Positions 22,457 to 33,996 are shown, counted from the stretch's first letter. The stretch: DNA of 64,000 nt from Talinum fruticosum (GCA_021018815.1 JAITYX010000003.1:8988501-9052500), one strand, 5' to 3'. The notes: generated by a model not told the origin, from the letters alone. Made by a program: numbers and translations.

Positions 22457-22878
22457 GCTTAATTGTGCAATTGTGATTTACGTTTATGATTTATATGCAT
22501 ATGTTTGTGGTTTATGTGCAATTGTGCAATTGTTTGTTAATTATTTATATGTTTTTAGATTTTTTACAACTTAAAAATAGATTGTGCTTAATCGTGTGAA
22601 ATTAGAAGTAAAATTATCTTTGATCTTATAGTTGTAAATTTTGGAATAATGTTATGATGAATATTATCTGTGTGAGTTGATTTGTACATATTAGGTATGG
22701 TTAGTTTGATTATGAAATTAATATGTAGAAGTAAAATATAGAAATAATTAAAGAAATTTATGTTTACCAAAAATATGTTCAATACATAATGATTATATAT
22801 TATGTTCATTAGATTAAAGATAGGTAATCATGATATGATTTTCATTAATCAATAACTAATAATTGAATAAATTGTTAA

Positions 22879-24620
22879 ATGTCAATCGGAATATATATAT
22901 GGAACGAGGTAAAGGCAGGTCGAAAAGATCGGCAACTAAGGAAAGGGCTAGAAACAACGTCAACATTGATGGTGACAAGTGACAATGTTAATACTTCTAG
23001 CCCTACTCCAAACCCTCCTTACATTCAATCTCCTATGGGGGATCACTCTCCCATACTCCCCTTACAATCAAACTCTAATGGGTGGGAAATTTATCCCAAA
23101 CCCTCCTTATTTCCAACCTCCAATGGGTATAACTCCAAATATCCCTCACATCCCTCACATGCAAACTCTAATAGGGTGAGGTCTCGTACAACACATTTCC
23201 ACATTCTCAGCATGCTTCTTTGTACTCGAACCCGCCCCATATGTACTCATATAACCAATATGGTATGACATTTATACCACGAATCAACATTAAAGCCGAA
23301 CAAAGGTCACCACAAAGGCCTACCAATGATGGTGCAACTCATGAAGGCGATAAGCATGCTAGTGAGCTCGAATCAAGCAATGCTAGTAGCCGATTAAAGA
23401 TTCACATAGAGCCAAATGGTGAAGGGTAAGTATCGTAATAAGTAATAAAATGAAATCTTATGATGGGAGAAACTAACTTTATATGTTTCTTGATTAGGTT
23501 CTTTCCCATTAATAAAGTGGTGAGCATAATCTCCCACACCTTCCAAAGAAAGTATGATGGATCATGGCCTACATGGGGTAAAGTTCCTCGATCATAAAGA
23601 GATCTTTGGTTTTCCGAGTTCAAGGTAATGACAAATCTTTGATTTTCCGAGTTTGAGGTAACATAATGACTTATTGTGTATGTTTTACCATTATATTATA
23701 TTTTTATAACTTATAAACTACTTTTTCATTGATAGAGAAATTTTACCCTTGGTCCCCACCCGATGAAGTCCAAATTAGACAAAATTTTGAGAAGAAATGA
23801 AGTGATCGATTGAAGGACTTGATGCTAAAAGCAAGAAAAACTAAAAAGAAGCCAATATGGTTGGGTGACAACTACCGGAAAGATTTGTTAGAATACTTGG
23901 AAGCTGCTGAGTACAAGAAGTTACAGTAAGCGGGCTCGTAAAACTGCAATATAGATCAAGGTGGACTTGATTCATTGCTTCATAGTTGTGGCTCAATCCC
24001 TATGACGGAGCATAAGCGACGATTGGTACATACCTTTTTCATGATTACGCATGCAACTACTAACATGTTCAAATTAGCAAATTGAATTTCTAATAACTTT
24101 TTTGTATTTAGATGAAGGAACTTAAAAGAGTTTTTCCTTTACCGACCCAACTCTTTTCGCGAACCCACAAGACAAAAAAGGACCAATGGGTTGACCAGAA
24201 ATTCAAGGCCATTTATTTGAGTTACCTTATATATGCAATTTTCAAGTTTTTCAATATAAGGTCTTCTTTGACAACCTTTGATAATTAAATGCCTCAAAAA
24301 TTTATATATTATGCAGGAAAAGTTTGAAAAAGAGTGGGAAAAGTTGCAAAACACTCAACCAACTCAATCTTGTACTCGATGTTCCTAACTCACAAGAGGA
24401 TCCTGTGTCCACCCCTTCACAACATGAGTTGTGGGTAAAAGCCAATGCGAACAAGAAAGGTTGCATTTATGGACATGGATCCGAGGGAAAAAACTTGAAA
24501 AATACTATGTCCATGTCCTTCAAATCAACAAAAGATGCTACTCCGGATGACTCGGATTTGAGAGCAACGAGTGCAAAACTTAACTTCTAAGTTAAGTTAA
24601 TGGATTGAGCATGCTCGTGT
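22879..24620 (+). pseudogene. Ptta/En-Spm-type plant transposase gene of CACTA element 1, broken
   Basis: Several exon-like pieces match the plant transposase (Ptta/En/Spm, Transposase_24) family. There is a Pro/Ser-rich N-terminal region (22879-23430, donor GG|GTAAGT), then FPINKVVSIISHTFQRKYDG..WPTW (23499-23600) and W-x-PPDEVQIRQNFEKK. The family core RLKDLMLKARKTKKKPIWLG..YRKDLLEYLEAAEYKKL and GSIPMTEHKRRL follow (23735-24025). Then come MKELKRVFPLPTQLFSRTHKTKKDQWVDQKFKAIY (24114-24220) and a tail with LWVKANANKKGCIYGHGSEGK (24425-24490). Introns with GT-AG borders separate them. Stops at several places and a frameshift before 24320 show decay. The C-terminus continues at 32262 beyond a 7.6 kb insertion. 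In En/Spm such proteins bind subterminal repeats or assist transposition. Confidence 0.75.
23604..23662 (+). repeat. Short tandem duplication of an exon end and splice donor
   Basis: GATCTTTGGTTTTCCGAGTT plus CAAGGTAA is followed directly by the near-copy AATCTTTGATTTTCCGAGTT plus TGAGGTAA. Each copy holds an AAG or GAG followed by GTAA, so the gene has two candidate donors 35 bp apart. Confidence 0.65.
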
Positions 24621-24625
24621 GCTTG

Positions 24626-24630
24626 GGTTG
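24626..24630. repeat. Left flank of the LTR insertion (GGTTG)
   Basis: GGTTG precedes TGTAACACCCC, and TGTTG follows the right end at 32267-32271. Four of five bases match, consistent with an aged 5-bp target duplication. Confidence 0.5.
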
Positions 24631-25925
24631 TGTAACACCCCAAAATTTACCATATTAGTATTACATCACCGAGTTCCTTATAAGGAACTCCCAAGGCTCA
24701 TTTAGGTGTCGGCTTGGCTTCCTAATCCCAACTTAAGGTAATAAAGGTAATTTTTCTAAAAGAGTTTGAAAATTTTCTAAAATTTCGGCAGAGTTCCGTT
24801 TGTAATATGGACTATCCCTTAGGCTTTAAGCCCTAAAACCCTGTATAAAAATCATAATACAACTCAACAAGCCACACACTCGGAGTATACAACTCAACGA
24901 CCACACGCTGGAGTCCAACAAATCATGCGTTAAAACTTAAAACAATATAAAGGGTTCATAATACATCCGGTACAAACTATATGAACTAAATTACAAACTA
25001 TAATACTTAGAAATATAAGAAATGCACGTCCGTAACTTGAATCACTCAAGCAAATAGCAAACAGCAAGAGTCCGAATATGCTAAGTACCGCACACACCTC
25101 CTAAGAGTGTACCTGCAACACTAGGAGGAAAAAGGGGAAATTTGTGGGGGTAAGCAAACCACGCGCTCACCGGAGAGTCTCACACTCTTAAAACGGAAAT
25201 TCTTTACACATACTACTCATAATAATGAAATCGGTGAAAGTATAATAACGTAATACAAATCTAGATACTTTTCAATGAAATCTCCCGAAACCTCTTGTAT
25301 CTTAAAGATCATAACATTTTAATCATTCAAAAGCATGAATTGCAATCATTTTGGGAATTGAATCACTTTAAACAAGGTGGTGCAACCACCTGCAATTTCT
25401 TTCAAATACTTTTAATTAGAAACCGAAAATCCTTTTGAGGCTTTAGACAATTGAACTAGCACCACACGGTTTCTCGGGTGAGCGATCCCTTGACTTAGGT
25501 TCCCGAGACCTATCTCTAGTCAAATAACTGGAAGGCTCTGCTTTCCTCGTTGGGAAAGAATCCTCTCTGGTTGATGGGCATCCTGGTATGAAAGGACCCC
25601 GTGGCCTGATACGTACGACCACCTCCTTCCTCTCGGTCTAAACAATCCTTAGCCCAAAATCCGTTCATAACCGAAGTGGGATCACAATCACTTATCAAAC
25701 TTGGTTTTAAACCACAATCTCAAATCGGTTTAATATCATAGAAGGCATGACACCACGTGCCACCCCTCTAAATTCACTTTCTCAACTCGGTTTCACTTCT
25801 TTAGAACACATTTCAAGCTTGAAAAGCAGTTATTAAGAATCATACACGAGTAGCATTTTGCATAACCATTTGAACTCTTTTCAAAACTAACTTTCGATCT
25901 TTATTTAGAATCAAATCTGAAGGTT
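24631..25925. repeat. First part of the LTR
   Basis: Opens TGTAACACCCC. Contains AAAGGGGAAATTTGTGGGGG and the CTCACCGG..GAGTCTC block common to gypsy LTRs of this type. No gene. Confidence 0.5.
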
Positions 25926-28230
25926 TGCTCTTGGATAGTCTTAGTCACCCTAGAGGGGGTAAATAGGTGATGAGGAAATTTTAACAAACTTAGAAACTTT
26001 AAGCTTGAAAAGAATGAACAAGACAAATTGAGTCTAGATTGAACTAAAAAAGCATAAACTCAAAGATACGTTGAAACCCTTCCAGGGCGTGAAAAGCACG
26101 GACAGTGCTAGTCCAAGCACCAAGTTAAATCCACTATTTTGAATCCACAAAATACAACGGATCGACTCAACCAGAATTGCTCCTTTAGAAAATTCCTTAC
26201 GAGTTTTCCTAGACTTAGAAATTCCCTTATCCGATCTAGTACTTCCTAACCGAGGTAACCTTTACAGCTAGGGACAATTGAGCTGAGTTAACCCTTACAA
26301 CTCGGTCAAGGGACCTTACTCAGAAAGTAAGATGAGTATGTAACCGATTACAAGACTTTACAACTTAGAGAATATGAATTACAAGCTAGGAGTTGTAAAT
26401 AGAAGATTGAGTATGAAAACAATGACTTTTGCTTAAGTAATGTGTTTCAACAATAATTCCAGCAATGTTCAAGTCTTGAAGTGGCTTTTATTTATAGATA
26501 ACCAAGCAGATTAGCCGTTGTGACTAAGTACTGAACAAAAGTCTTTCTTGACCGTTGTAACGGCTCTTTTGAATCGGTCGAAAAGATCCATTAAGATGTG
26601 AACGTTGTGCAACGGCTCTTGACTCCTAAGGGTGCTCCAATAAACTAGTGTTGTCTCGAAAAGTAAGGTGGAAACCACCATTGAGTTTAGCATTGGAGTT
26701 TTCCAGCTTTGGAAACAGACAACCCCGACACAACATTTGAGCCTTGTTCGAAGTAGAAAAACCTTGTCTGCTGGTGATTGACAACTTAAAGCCTGGTTGC
26801 TTTTGTAATTCAAAAATGAGATAACCTCGTTTAGATAACCTACAAAAGTAAATCATTTTGGTTCCCAAAGTATAGAATACTTTTGTCCAAGATTAGGCAC
26901 AAATAGTAATTTAATTAAGACAATTAAGTGCATAATTATCTTAGGCCTAGAAGAGTTGAATTTTCTAAGTCTAATATTCATTATACTCAAATTCCATCGT
27001 AGTCAGTCCCGAGAAAGATCAAGTTATAAGAGTGAAAACATCGAGTATAAGGACTTGATCCGGACAAACAATTCTCAAACATACAAACCGACTTAAAAAG
27101 ATGAATTAACAAGTGTAATTCACTTTTCTTTGAAATATGCAGATCGGAACTCGGATAAGAAGTGTTAGAGAGATTATTTGAATATACGATAAATTCGAGT
27201 GATGTCCGAGTGACTCGAAACATCAATGTGAGAAGATAAACAAGAATGTGTTTTTGAGTCGATCGAAATGAATGAAAACTTATACATGAGTTTCTGTAAG
27301 ACTCGGAATGACTTGTAATCAAAACTTAGGAGGGATGAGGTTTGTACTCGAGTCTTTATGTAGTACTCAGTCTCCCCTTTTGATGAAAGGCATTCCATAC
27401 TCGGATAGAAACTTTGTTAGTAAAAAACATGAGTTTTCATTCTTACTCAGTATAACATATCGGAACAATAAGTAGTGATAGAAGCGATTCATACTTTAAA
27501 AAAATCCAGATACTATCACGACTTAGACCATTTATGCGGGAAGTAAATTTAGCTAAGAATATGAACAATTATGTCGGAGAAAGAAAAAGAAAATTTGAAC
27601 AGATATATCGGAGCAAAAAAATAAATAAATAATGAGAGCAGATATATAAGAGCAAAAAATAAAGAATAAGAGATTCAAACTCGTAAAGAATGAACTTAGA
27701 AATACTTATGCTCTAAAAGAAAACTTCATTCATATATTCACAACACGTAAGAAAAATACAAGGAAAGAGGTGAGATAACTCCCCTTAAACAAGACAACAA
27801 CAATTTTTCTATAGTTCTCCCCTTGTCTTTCAAAGAAAAGAAAATACGTGAAAAACAGGGAAGAACATATCAAGCCGATACAGTTGATGTCTGGACAAAA
27901 AAAGAAATGAAATTAAGATGGTGGAGCTGGGGCGGTTTGTGTTGAGGCGGATGAGCGGGCAAGACAGTGCGGCCGGTAAGCTTGGGAGGACGTGGAAGAC
28001 CGGGCGCAAGCAGCAGACTGGGATCTCTCGGTAGTGGCTCGGCTCGAGTAGCCGACTCGGAACTAAGTCATCCAGAGGCTCATCCTCTTGGAGAGTTACG
28101 AAGGGGGTGCTTCTTCCGGCTTGACCGCTATGGATCGACCAACATCCGCCGGGTCTTCCGACCCACTCGGATCGCTATCTTAGCAAATCGGTTCAGGTTG
28201 AGGAATTAAAAGTTTGGCACTTGGTCCAAA
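25926..28230 (-). mobile_element. SIRE/Maximus-like copia fragment (LTR and 3' end)
   Basis: The plus strand carries CACCCTAGAGGGGGTAAATAGG (25948-25969), a block widely seen in SIRE-type LTRs. On the minus strand there is a TATA-like CTATAAATAAAAGCC near 26490 and repeated AACGG words near 26510-26630. A polypurine-like CATCAAAAGGGGAGA lies near 27365-27380, before which the internal 3' region lies (27400-28210). The GC-rich part near 27930-28200 holds a 80-codon frame without a recognisable product. A similar arrangement occurs at 57600-58480. LTR borders are not sharp. Confidence 0.4.
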
Positions 28231-28334
28231 AAAGGATGTGCGTAGTTTTAACCATTATTACATAAATAATTACAACTTTCACACCCATAAATACGGTCAA
28301 AACAAGGCCAGTATGAACTATGGGGTATCCGTGA

Positions 28335-28818
28335 AATAACATTCATTATTATGGCAATCTTCAAGAGGTGATTGAGTTAGAGTATGTTGGGGATTCTCGT
28401 TCTTACAAGAAGGTTTTGCTCAAATGTGAATGGTTTGATTCTATAAGGGGTATTAATATACATGAACAATATAAATTAGTTGATGTCAACCATACAAAGA
28501 AGTACCCAAAGTATGATCCATTTGTATTGGTATCCCAAGTTATGCAAGTGTATTTTACCCCTTATCCAAGTATAAAGAACGATAGAAACCAATGGTGGGC
28601 GGTGATTAAGATAAAACCAAGATCAATCATTGAAGCACCATTCAATGATGCAAGCATTCCAAGAGGATACTAATGAAAATCCTCCTACTTTGTGTGAGTT
28701 CGAAGGAATCCAAGAAGGAATTGAAAATGAACTTGAGGATATAAGTGAAGAGGAAGCTAATGAAGACGATTTCAATGCTGAAAACGAGGATGATAATTTT
28801 GAAGGGGAGGCGAGATGA
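28335..28818 (+). pseudogene. C-terminus of a CACTA TNP2-type transposase (DUF4216 region)
   Basis: From YYGNLQEVIELEYVG the frame continues with VLLKCEWFDSIRGI, YKLVDVNH, DPFVLVSQVMQVYFTPYPS and WWAVIKIKPR. This is the DUF4216 pattern that closes TNP2-type transposases of plant CACTA elements. After a one-base frame change near 28650 an acidic tail follows (EFEGIQEGIENELEDISEEE), ending in a stop at 28816-28818. The N-terminal catalytic part is missing. It belongs to CACTA element 2, nested in the LTR insertion. Confidence 0.75.
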
Positions 28819-28979
28819 TGACAAGTGTTTTATTGTATAATGACATTGATGATGACATTGTAGCTAATGATGATGATGATTTTTAAAGTAATATTGTAAT
28901 CTCGTGACATTGATAACCAATCGATCTATGTTATGATTTTGATGTATGTTTTGATTTTTTTGTGTATATTAATTTATTT

Positions 28980-30484
28980 TTGAATATATATACTTAAATT
29001 TTCTTTGCATGACATTATTCGTTGTATATACAAGTATGCCTCGAACAAAAGGTTTTGCGCTAAATCATGGTGCGCCTACTTCTGGTTTCGATTCCAATGT
29101 TGGGGCCGATCAAGCTATAGTCCAGGCTCAATCATCATCATCACAGGGAGATAGCTCACAACAAGGGGCAGCTTGCAGGAAAAGAGTTTTGGCAAAGGAT
29201 GATGATAACTGGTGGTATGTCTCAATAATTTGGTTTATTTTTTGTATTCTTTGGGTACTTTTAACTTAATAATTTTATTGCAGGTTCACTAAGTCGAAGT
29301 TGTCACGAGCTATATCAGATGATATCAAGAGTTTCTACAATAGCCAGTGCACATGTTTATCAAATCTCCCTAAAGAAGAGTTACAGACTTTTGTGGAGGA
29401 CTTTTGACGTAAAAAACTTGAAAATAATTGGATATATATGAGTAGTTTTTAATATTTTCAATTTATGTTTGTTAATATTTGTGTAAAACAGGGCAAGTAT
29501 ACTTGGCCTCCAGAACTTTCTCAAGAAGTCTATGCAGAGTGGAAGAAGAAAGTTGGTAAAAATTTGAGGAACTTAGCGAACAAGGTTGGAAGAAGGCCCG
29601 ATGATAAACCAATAACTTGGTTGTCGGATGAGGGGCGAGAGAGGTTGAAGGGCCTAAGAAATACCTCTGAATTTCAAAAAAATCTACCCAATGCTTCAAG
29701 AATAGGACAGAAGGCCCAAAAGCAGGAACCTTACATAGCCAAGGGTCGGTCTCAACCGCAGATCTAGCAGTCCAAATGGTATAAACTCTAGTATTTTGGT
29801 TTTCTTTCATTTTATACACATAATTTAGTTTGTGTAACTTTATTGCATATTTTGTATACCTAGATCAAGGAAGGGAAGAATCCTACTCCATCTACATTGT
29901 TTGTGAGGAGTCGTAGTCGGGAAGATGCTCAATCTGGAAAGGTTTTCGTCGATGACCTGGTCTAAATCTCTCGTGGGTAAAAATATTCTCTCCATAAACC
30001 TTTACAAGCAAATAGAGTGAAATGGACAATTTTAGGGGATATTCATATTGAATGGATAGTGGATGCTTTCCCTTTTGTAGGAAAAATATGAAGCGAGTCA
30101 GAGCCGAGCATGGTATTCGGGAGGGGACAAAAGAGGCGAGACCCTCTACTATGAGGTGTCGGGTGGGTGGAGTAAAAATCAACCATCTATGGATTGGGTA
30201 ATTCTGCAACAATGTTCTATGAGAAGCCTACTGCCTCGACATCCTCTAAAGGTGCTACCTACAATTCCTCGGCTTATTCTCGCCTACAATCATAACTTCA
30301 ATCAACCCAAGAACAACTTGATCAGCAAAGAAAATTAATTGAGAGTCATCAAAAAGCCATGGAAGAGCAAAGAAAACTAACAGAGAGTCATCAAAAGGCC
30401 ATGGAAGAGCAAAGAAAACTGGTCGAGAGTCAGCAAAAGGCCATGGAAGAAGCAATTAAACTCATTCAAAACCTCCAATCATAA
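28980..30484 (+). pseudogene. Second Ptta/En-Spm-type gene, of CACTA element 2
   Basis: Directly follows the DUF4216 remnant, as the second gene of CACTA elements does. Pieces: an N-terminal Ser/Gln-rich exon (29036-29215), FTKSKLSRAISDDIKSFYNSQ (29284-29345), then GKYTWPPELSQEVYAEWKKKVGKNLRNL and DDKPITWLSDEGRERLKGL (29492-29690), and exons at 29870-29970 and 30085-30200. The last part encodes a glutamine/glutamate-rich coiled coil made of 14-residue repeats (30325-30460) ending in a stop at 30482-30484. Stops between the pieces are partly introns (GT-AG), partly decay. Confidence 0.6.
30325..30460 (+). repeat. 42-bp in-frame repeat, three copies, coiled coil
   Basis: The segment GAGAGTCATCAAAA plus GCCATGGAAGAGCAAAG recurs at 30341, 30383 and 30425 with a 42-bp step, giving ESHQKAMEEQRKLT-type 14-residue repeats, exactly two heptads. 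The step keeps the coil register, so the array could lengthen the dimerisation region of the protein. Confidence 0.8.
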
Positions 30485-30779
30485 GTTGATAGGATGTCCG
30501 GTGGTTCTAAATAATTTCTTAGCATGGTTTGTTTGTTGAACTTTGAATTGATTTGTTCGATAAAATTATTAGATAACTTAATTGCGAATGTTCGTTATTT
30601 TTATGAATACTTGGTGGTTTGTGGATGATTGTGCAAAGAATGAATCATAATGTATTTGTATATTCATGGATTATTGTGTACGGAAGAAGTTAGAAGTTTA
30701 TGTAAATGTTTTGCAGGAAATATATGTAAAAAGGGAATAGCAAATGTAAAAGAAGCTTCAGCAAAATAAACGAACATTT

Positions 30780-31105
30780 AGCTTTGGACTTTAGCGTTCG
30801 ACAAAAATCCGACGCTATTTGAGTCAAAAATCTGACGCTAACCTCAAAAATCGGACACTAGAATGGAGATGTAGCTGAAAAAAGGGAACAAAATTAGCGT
30901 CGGACACAAATTCGACAGCTGTTAGCGTCGGATTTGTCCGACGCTAAATCCGACGCTAATTCGTGTCGGATGATAAATCGGACGCTAAATTTTTAGCGTC
31001 GAGGTCTTCTGCGTTAGATTTTAATCGACTCTAATCCGACGCTAAATGCGATTAGCGTCGGATTTTATTGATTTGGCGTCCGATTTCGCTCGACGCTAAT
31101 TTCAT
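30780..31105. repeat. Subterminal repeats of CACTA element 2
   Basis: About a dozen copies in both orientations of TTAGCGTCGGAT and variants such as GACGCTAA and GTCCGACGCTAAA. The word differs from that of CACTA element 1 (TAGCGACGGA), so two CACTA families with different binding words are present. A clear CACTA terminus is not seen to the right; it may be decayed or cut. Confidence 0.75.
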
Positions 31106-31110
31106 TGTTT

Positions 31111-31172
31111 CACAACCATTCAATATTCACAGACAAACATTCAATATTCACAAGCAAACATTCAATATTCAC
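31111..31172. repeat. 21-bp tandem repeat, three copies
   Basis: CATTCAATATTCAC recurs at 31117, 31138 and 31159 with a 21-bp period, next to the CACTA subterminal block. Confidence 0.8.
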
Positions 31173-31179
31173 AATAAAT

Positions 31180-32266
31180 CCATTTGGGTTTCGAAATTAC
31201 TAATAGTTTAGAGTATAAGACTACCCACCTTGAATTAGAGAATCCAATTGAAGATTGCAAATTTTGGATTAGCCTAGGTCAGTTTCCTCATTTCCTTCCT
31301 AGGTCGGTTTCCTCATTTCCTTCCTCTTCCTCTATGCCCGACGCATTTTCCGATCGTGGTGTTCTTGCTCGCGAGCCACCGCTCTCCCACTTACCGGCCG
31401 TCACTTCTTTGCTCCCGGTCGCCACCCTTTTCGTTCGAGCGCGCCTCCTCTTCTTTCTTTCTTCCTCTTGCTCAAGCCTCGGTGTCTCGCGCTTTCCTCC
31501 TCTACTCCATTCCGGGTCCGGTCTTCTACCTTCCTTTGCTCACTAATCGCGACATTCTCGCTGTTCGAGCGACCATCGGCCCCTTTTTGCTGGCTCTTAC
31601 GCTCTCAGCCACTCTCTCTGTTTCTCTCGGTCGGTTTTCCCTCTCCTCCGCCTCTCTCTCGCTCTCCCGCTTCGTTTCGGTTCCTCTTCTTTGGGCACCC
31701 ATTCCCTTGCTTCCTCGTTCTCAATCTCTCTCCCCGTTTCCTCTCTCTCTCTGCCTCCCTCGCCCTTCGTCTCTGCCTCCCTCTCTTTCTCTATCCTCTC
31801 TCCCACTTTCTTCTTTTTGTTTCCCCTGTTCTCATTTCTACTTCTTGACTCGACCTCTCCTTCTTTTCTTTTTCCCTTAATTCCTTTCCTCTTCCCTTTG
31901 CTATGGCTCCTTCACAACTTGCCGATACACTCCCTCCTGTTACACTAATAAAGTTCCTAGCTAAACACTTAATCCGCCCCTCTTCTCACTCCTCTTCCCC
32001 TCTTCTATTGCTAACCATAATAATAATTAAACCCGCATACATAGCATAAGCGGTCTCGGGTGTTTATTTAGCTACCCCGGGTTGAAAATTCGAAGGAAGA
32101 AATTAATACGCTTCACTAATAATAGTTACGTGAACTAATAACAATTCACTCAAATAAATTCATGAATATATATATTTCAGTTATTCGACCTACTTTATTT
32201 AATTAAGGCTAAATGATTAATTTAAGTCATATAACTACCTAAACCACAATTACGGGTCTTACATGT
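31180..32266. repeat. Second part of the LTR, C/T-rich transcribed-type region
   Basis: A strongly C/T-rich block (about 31280-31900) of the kind seen in the transcribed part of gypsy LTRs, then an A/T-rich stretch closing with ATTACGGGTCTTACA. Long open frames here (for example 31356-31880) are made of Ser/Leu/Pro/Phe only and exist because pyrimidine-rich DNA lacks stops; I do not call them genes. Confidence 0.5.
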
Positions 32267-32425
32267 TGGAAAATAAGCAGCTCAAAGAAAATGTTGAGAG
32301 TTTCACTGGGCCAATAGCACGCTTTACTACATTTATGAAATCTCAACGAGCATCTAGATCTCACCCTAGAGCGAGTATAAGGACAAGAAGAAGAGGAAGA
32401 GGAAGAAGAAGAGGGAGAGTTTGAG
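32262..32425 (+). pseudogene. C-terminal end of the Ptta-type gene of CACTA element 1
   Basis: After the LTR end, a frame encodes ENKQLKENVESFTGPIARF followed by an Arg/Gly tail (RTRRRGRGRRRGRV) and a stop at 32423-32425. The Lys/Glu-rich coil start and basic tail suit the C-terminus of the Ptta-type protein at 22879-24620. The 3' flank to 32750 is non-coding, and the subterminal repeats follow. Confidence 0.55.
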
Positions 32426-32756
32426 CAAGAGTGAGGACCTTTAATTGATTATATCGTAACTTGTGTTTATTAATGAACAATTTTCGAACTTGTGGATTAT
32501 GTGTTTATGGTTGTTTCGAACTTTTGTATGATTATTTGTGAAGTGGATGTAAATGTGTTTGGATTGTTTATGGTTTTGAAATGCATGTTGGATTTGTATA
32601 TCCAACTTAGAGGAACACCTTATGTGAAATGAATGTTGTGGCATATGTAAATGTCAAATGTCATTGTGACATATGGTGAATGTTGGATTTGTATATCTAT
32701 TCACAACTTTTTTCCCTAGGTTGCCAAAAAACAGGAAAAAATATTACAGTATATCC

Positions 32757-33240
32757 GACCAAATAGCGACGGACTAGCGATGGACTAGCGACGAACTAGC
32801 GACGAAACAACGACAAAACAGATGACGGAATAACGACGAACTAGCGACGGACTAGCGATGAACTAGGGACGGACTAGCGATGAAGTAGCGATGAAACAAC
32901 GACGTAAGAGTGACGGAACAACGACGAACTAGCGATATATTAGCAACGGAACAGCGACGGACCGCACGACATCGGCGACAAAATTTTTGCGGATTTCTTT
33001 GCTGAAATCAACGACGTAACGTGATTTTCTTTTGCTAATATCAGCGACGGAATTCGTTTTCCGTCGCCGACAGAACAACTACAGGATATAGGTCATCGTT
33101 GTTCCATCGCCGATTAGCGACGTAACTTGAAAAATCCACACCGATTTTTAGCGACATGGTAAATAGGGATGGAATATTTCCGTCGCTAAATCGAAAATTC
33201 CGTCGCTATTTAGCATTTTTGTGTCGCTATTTATGTCACT
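32757..33240. repeat. Right subterminal repeats of CACTA element 1
   Basis: At least fifteen close copies of GCGACGAACTAGCGACGGA-type words, in places arranged head to tail every 10-12 bp, then inverted pairs such as CCGTCGCTAAAT near the end. They match the left end at 16305-16562. Confidence 0.85.
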
Positions 33241-33262
33241 ATTCGTCGATTTTATAGTATTG

Positions 33263-33681
33263 AATTGGGTGGTGGAGTTGGGGGTGTTAGAGCGACGAGT
33301 CCGGCGTCGGGCGGTAGCCGGGGGTGGTGCCAACGGTAGCGAGGCCTCGTCATGCCTTCCCGACGCGAAATAGAGGATAAAAGAGGAAGAAAAATACTGC
33401 TAGTGCTCGAAGGCAACAGTTGGGCACCAACGATAAGAGGAGGCGAGGGACGCTAGTGGCAACCGACCGATGACGATCGCAGTAGCAAGGTGCTCAAAAT
33501 AAATTAACTTTCCCCTACCTCGGTGTAATTTAGTTTGGACCAGGTAACATGTAGACAATTCTATTCTTCCCCTTTTTCCCTTCTTTGTCTTATCAAATTT
33601 TAATATCTTCTAATCATCTTACTATTTTCCATTCCACATGGTTAAGTATGTAACCACACTTTTAAAAAATTTTTATTTGAT

Positions 33682-33723
<42 letters not shown>

Positions 33724-33977
33724 TTTGCTTATTATTATTTTAAATTAATCGAGTTCGAACAAAGTTTTTTCATTATTTGAACATATATACATTGCGTCAT
33801 ACAAATGTAAATTTGTACAAATTATTGATTATTATTTGCGATTATCAAATTTGTTTGCATTTTTTTTTGTTTTATTTTGGTTTCATATTCTGCGTGGCTG
33901 ATCGCTTTTAAATAATATTAAGACGATAAAATACACATTTAAAGTAATTAAATATGATTAAATTTCGGGTTATTACA
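33263..33977 (-). repeat. Tekay 3' LTR, proximal part
   Basis: Runs parallel to 40300-41168. Ends at GGGTTATTACA on the plus strand, which read minus is the LTR start TGTAATAACCCG. A TA microsatellite (33689-33719) is at the same place as larger TA tracts in the 5' LTR. The open frame on the minus strand at 33148-33333 is an artefact across the CACTA boundary. Confidence 0.85.
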
Positions 33978-33996
33978 TTCTCCCCCTAAAAAAAAA
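33978..33996 (-). other. Polypurine tract of the Tekay-like element
   Basis: On the minus strand TTTTTTAGGGGGAGAA leads directly into the LTR start TGTAATAACCC. This fixes the orientation and the 3' LTR border. Confidence 0.85.

Larger units (their letters stand above)
24631..32266. mobile_element. LTR insertion in the Ptta gene, probably a solo Ty3/gypsy LTR with later insertions
   Basis: Begins TGTAACACCCCAAAATTTACC and ends ATTACGGGTCTTACA, the TG..CA ends seen in Tekay/Retand-type LTRs, with flanks GGTTG and TGTTG. The host gene on either side belongs to one Ptta-type reading: the left side ends in a coil-like segment and the right side continues it. The interior is not one sequence: 24631-25920 and 31180-32266 look like the two parts of an LTR of about 2.4 kb, while SIRE/copia-like DNA (about 25930-28230) and part of a second CACTA (about 28300-31110) lie between. 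No pol gene of a gypsy element is seen, hence the solo-LTR reading. Confidence 0.6.
16289..33262 (+). mobile_element. CACTA element 1 (En/Spm superfamily), with nested insertions
   Basis: Starts CACTACTACAAAAC at 16289 and ends TTTTATAGTATTG at 33262, a decayed inverted match. Flanks are AAA and AAT, near the expected 3-bp duplication. Both ends carry dense subterminal repeats of one type (TAGCGACGGA, GCGACGAACTAG): 16310-16560 and 32757-33240. Between them are a GC-rich leader, a decayed Ptta/En-Spm-type gene (22879-24620, resumed at 32262), an Athila-like element and a long LTR insertion. Removing it restores the Tekay 3' LTR. No TNP2-type transposase belonging to this copy is visible, so it was probably non-autonomous or has lost that gene. 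Confidence 0.8.

Noticed and set aside
31356..31948. Long plus-strand ORFs rich in Ser, Leu, Pro and Phe
   Set aside because: The DNA is nearly all C and T, which excludes stops in several frames at once; it is LTR leader sequence.
32757..33240. CRISPR-like array
   Set aside because: The repeats are 10-12 bp, without spacers of constant length, in a plant genome, and lie at the end of a CACTA element.
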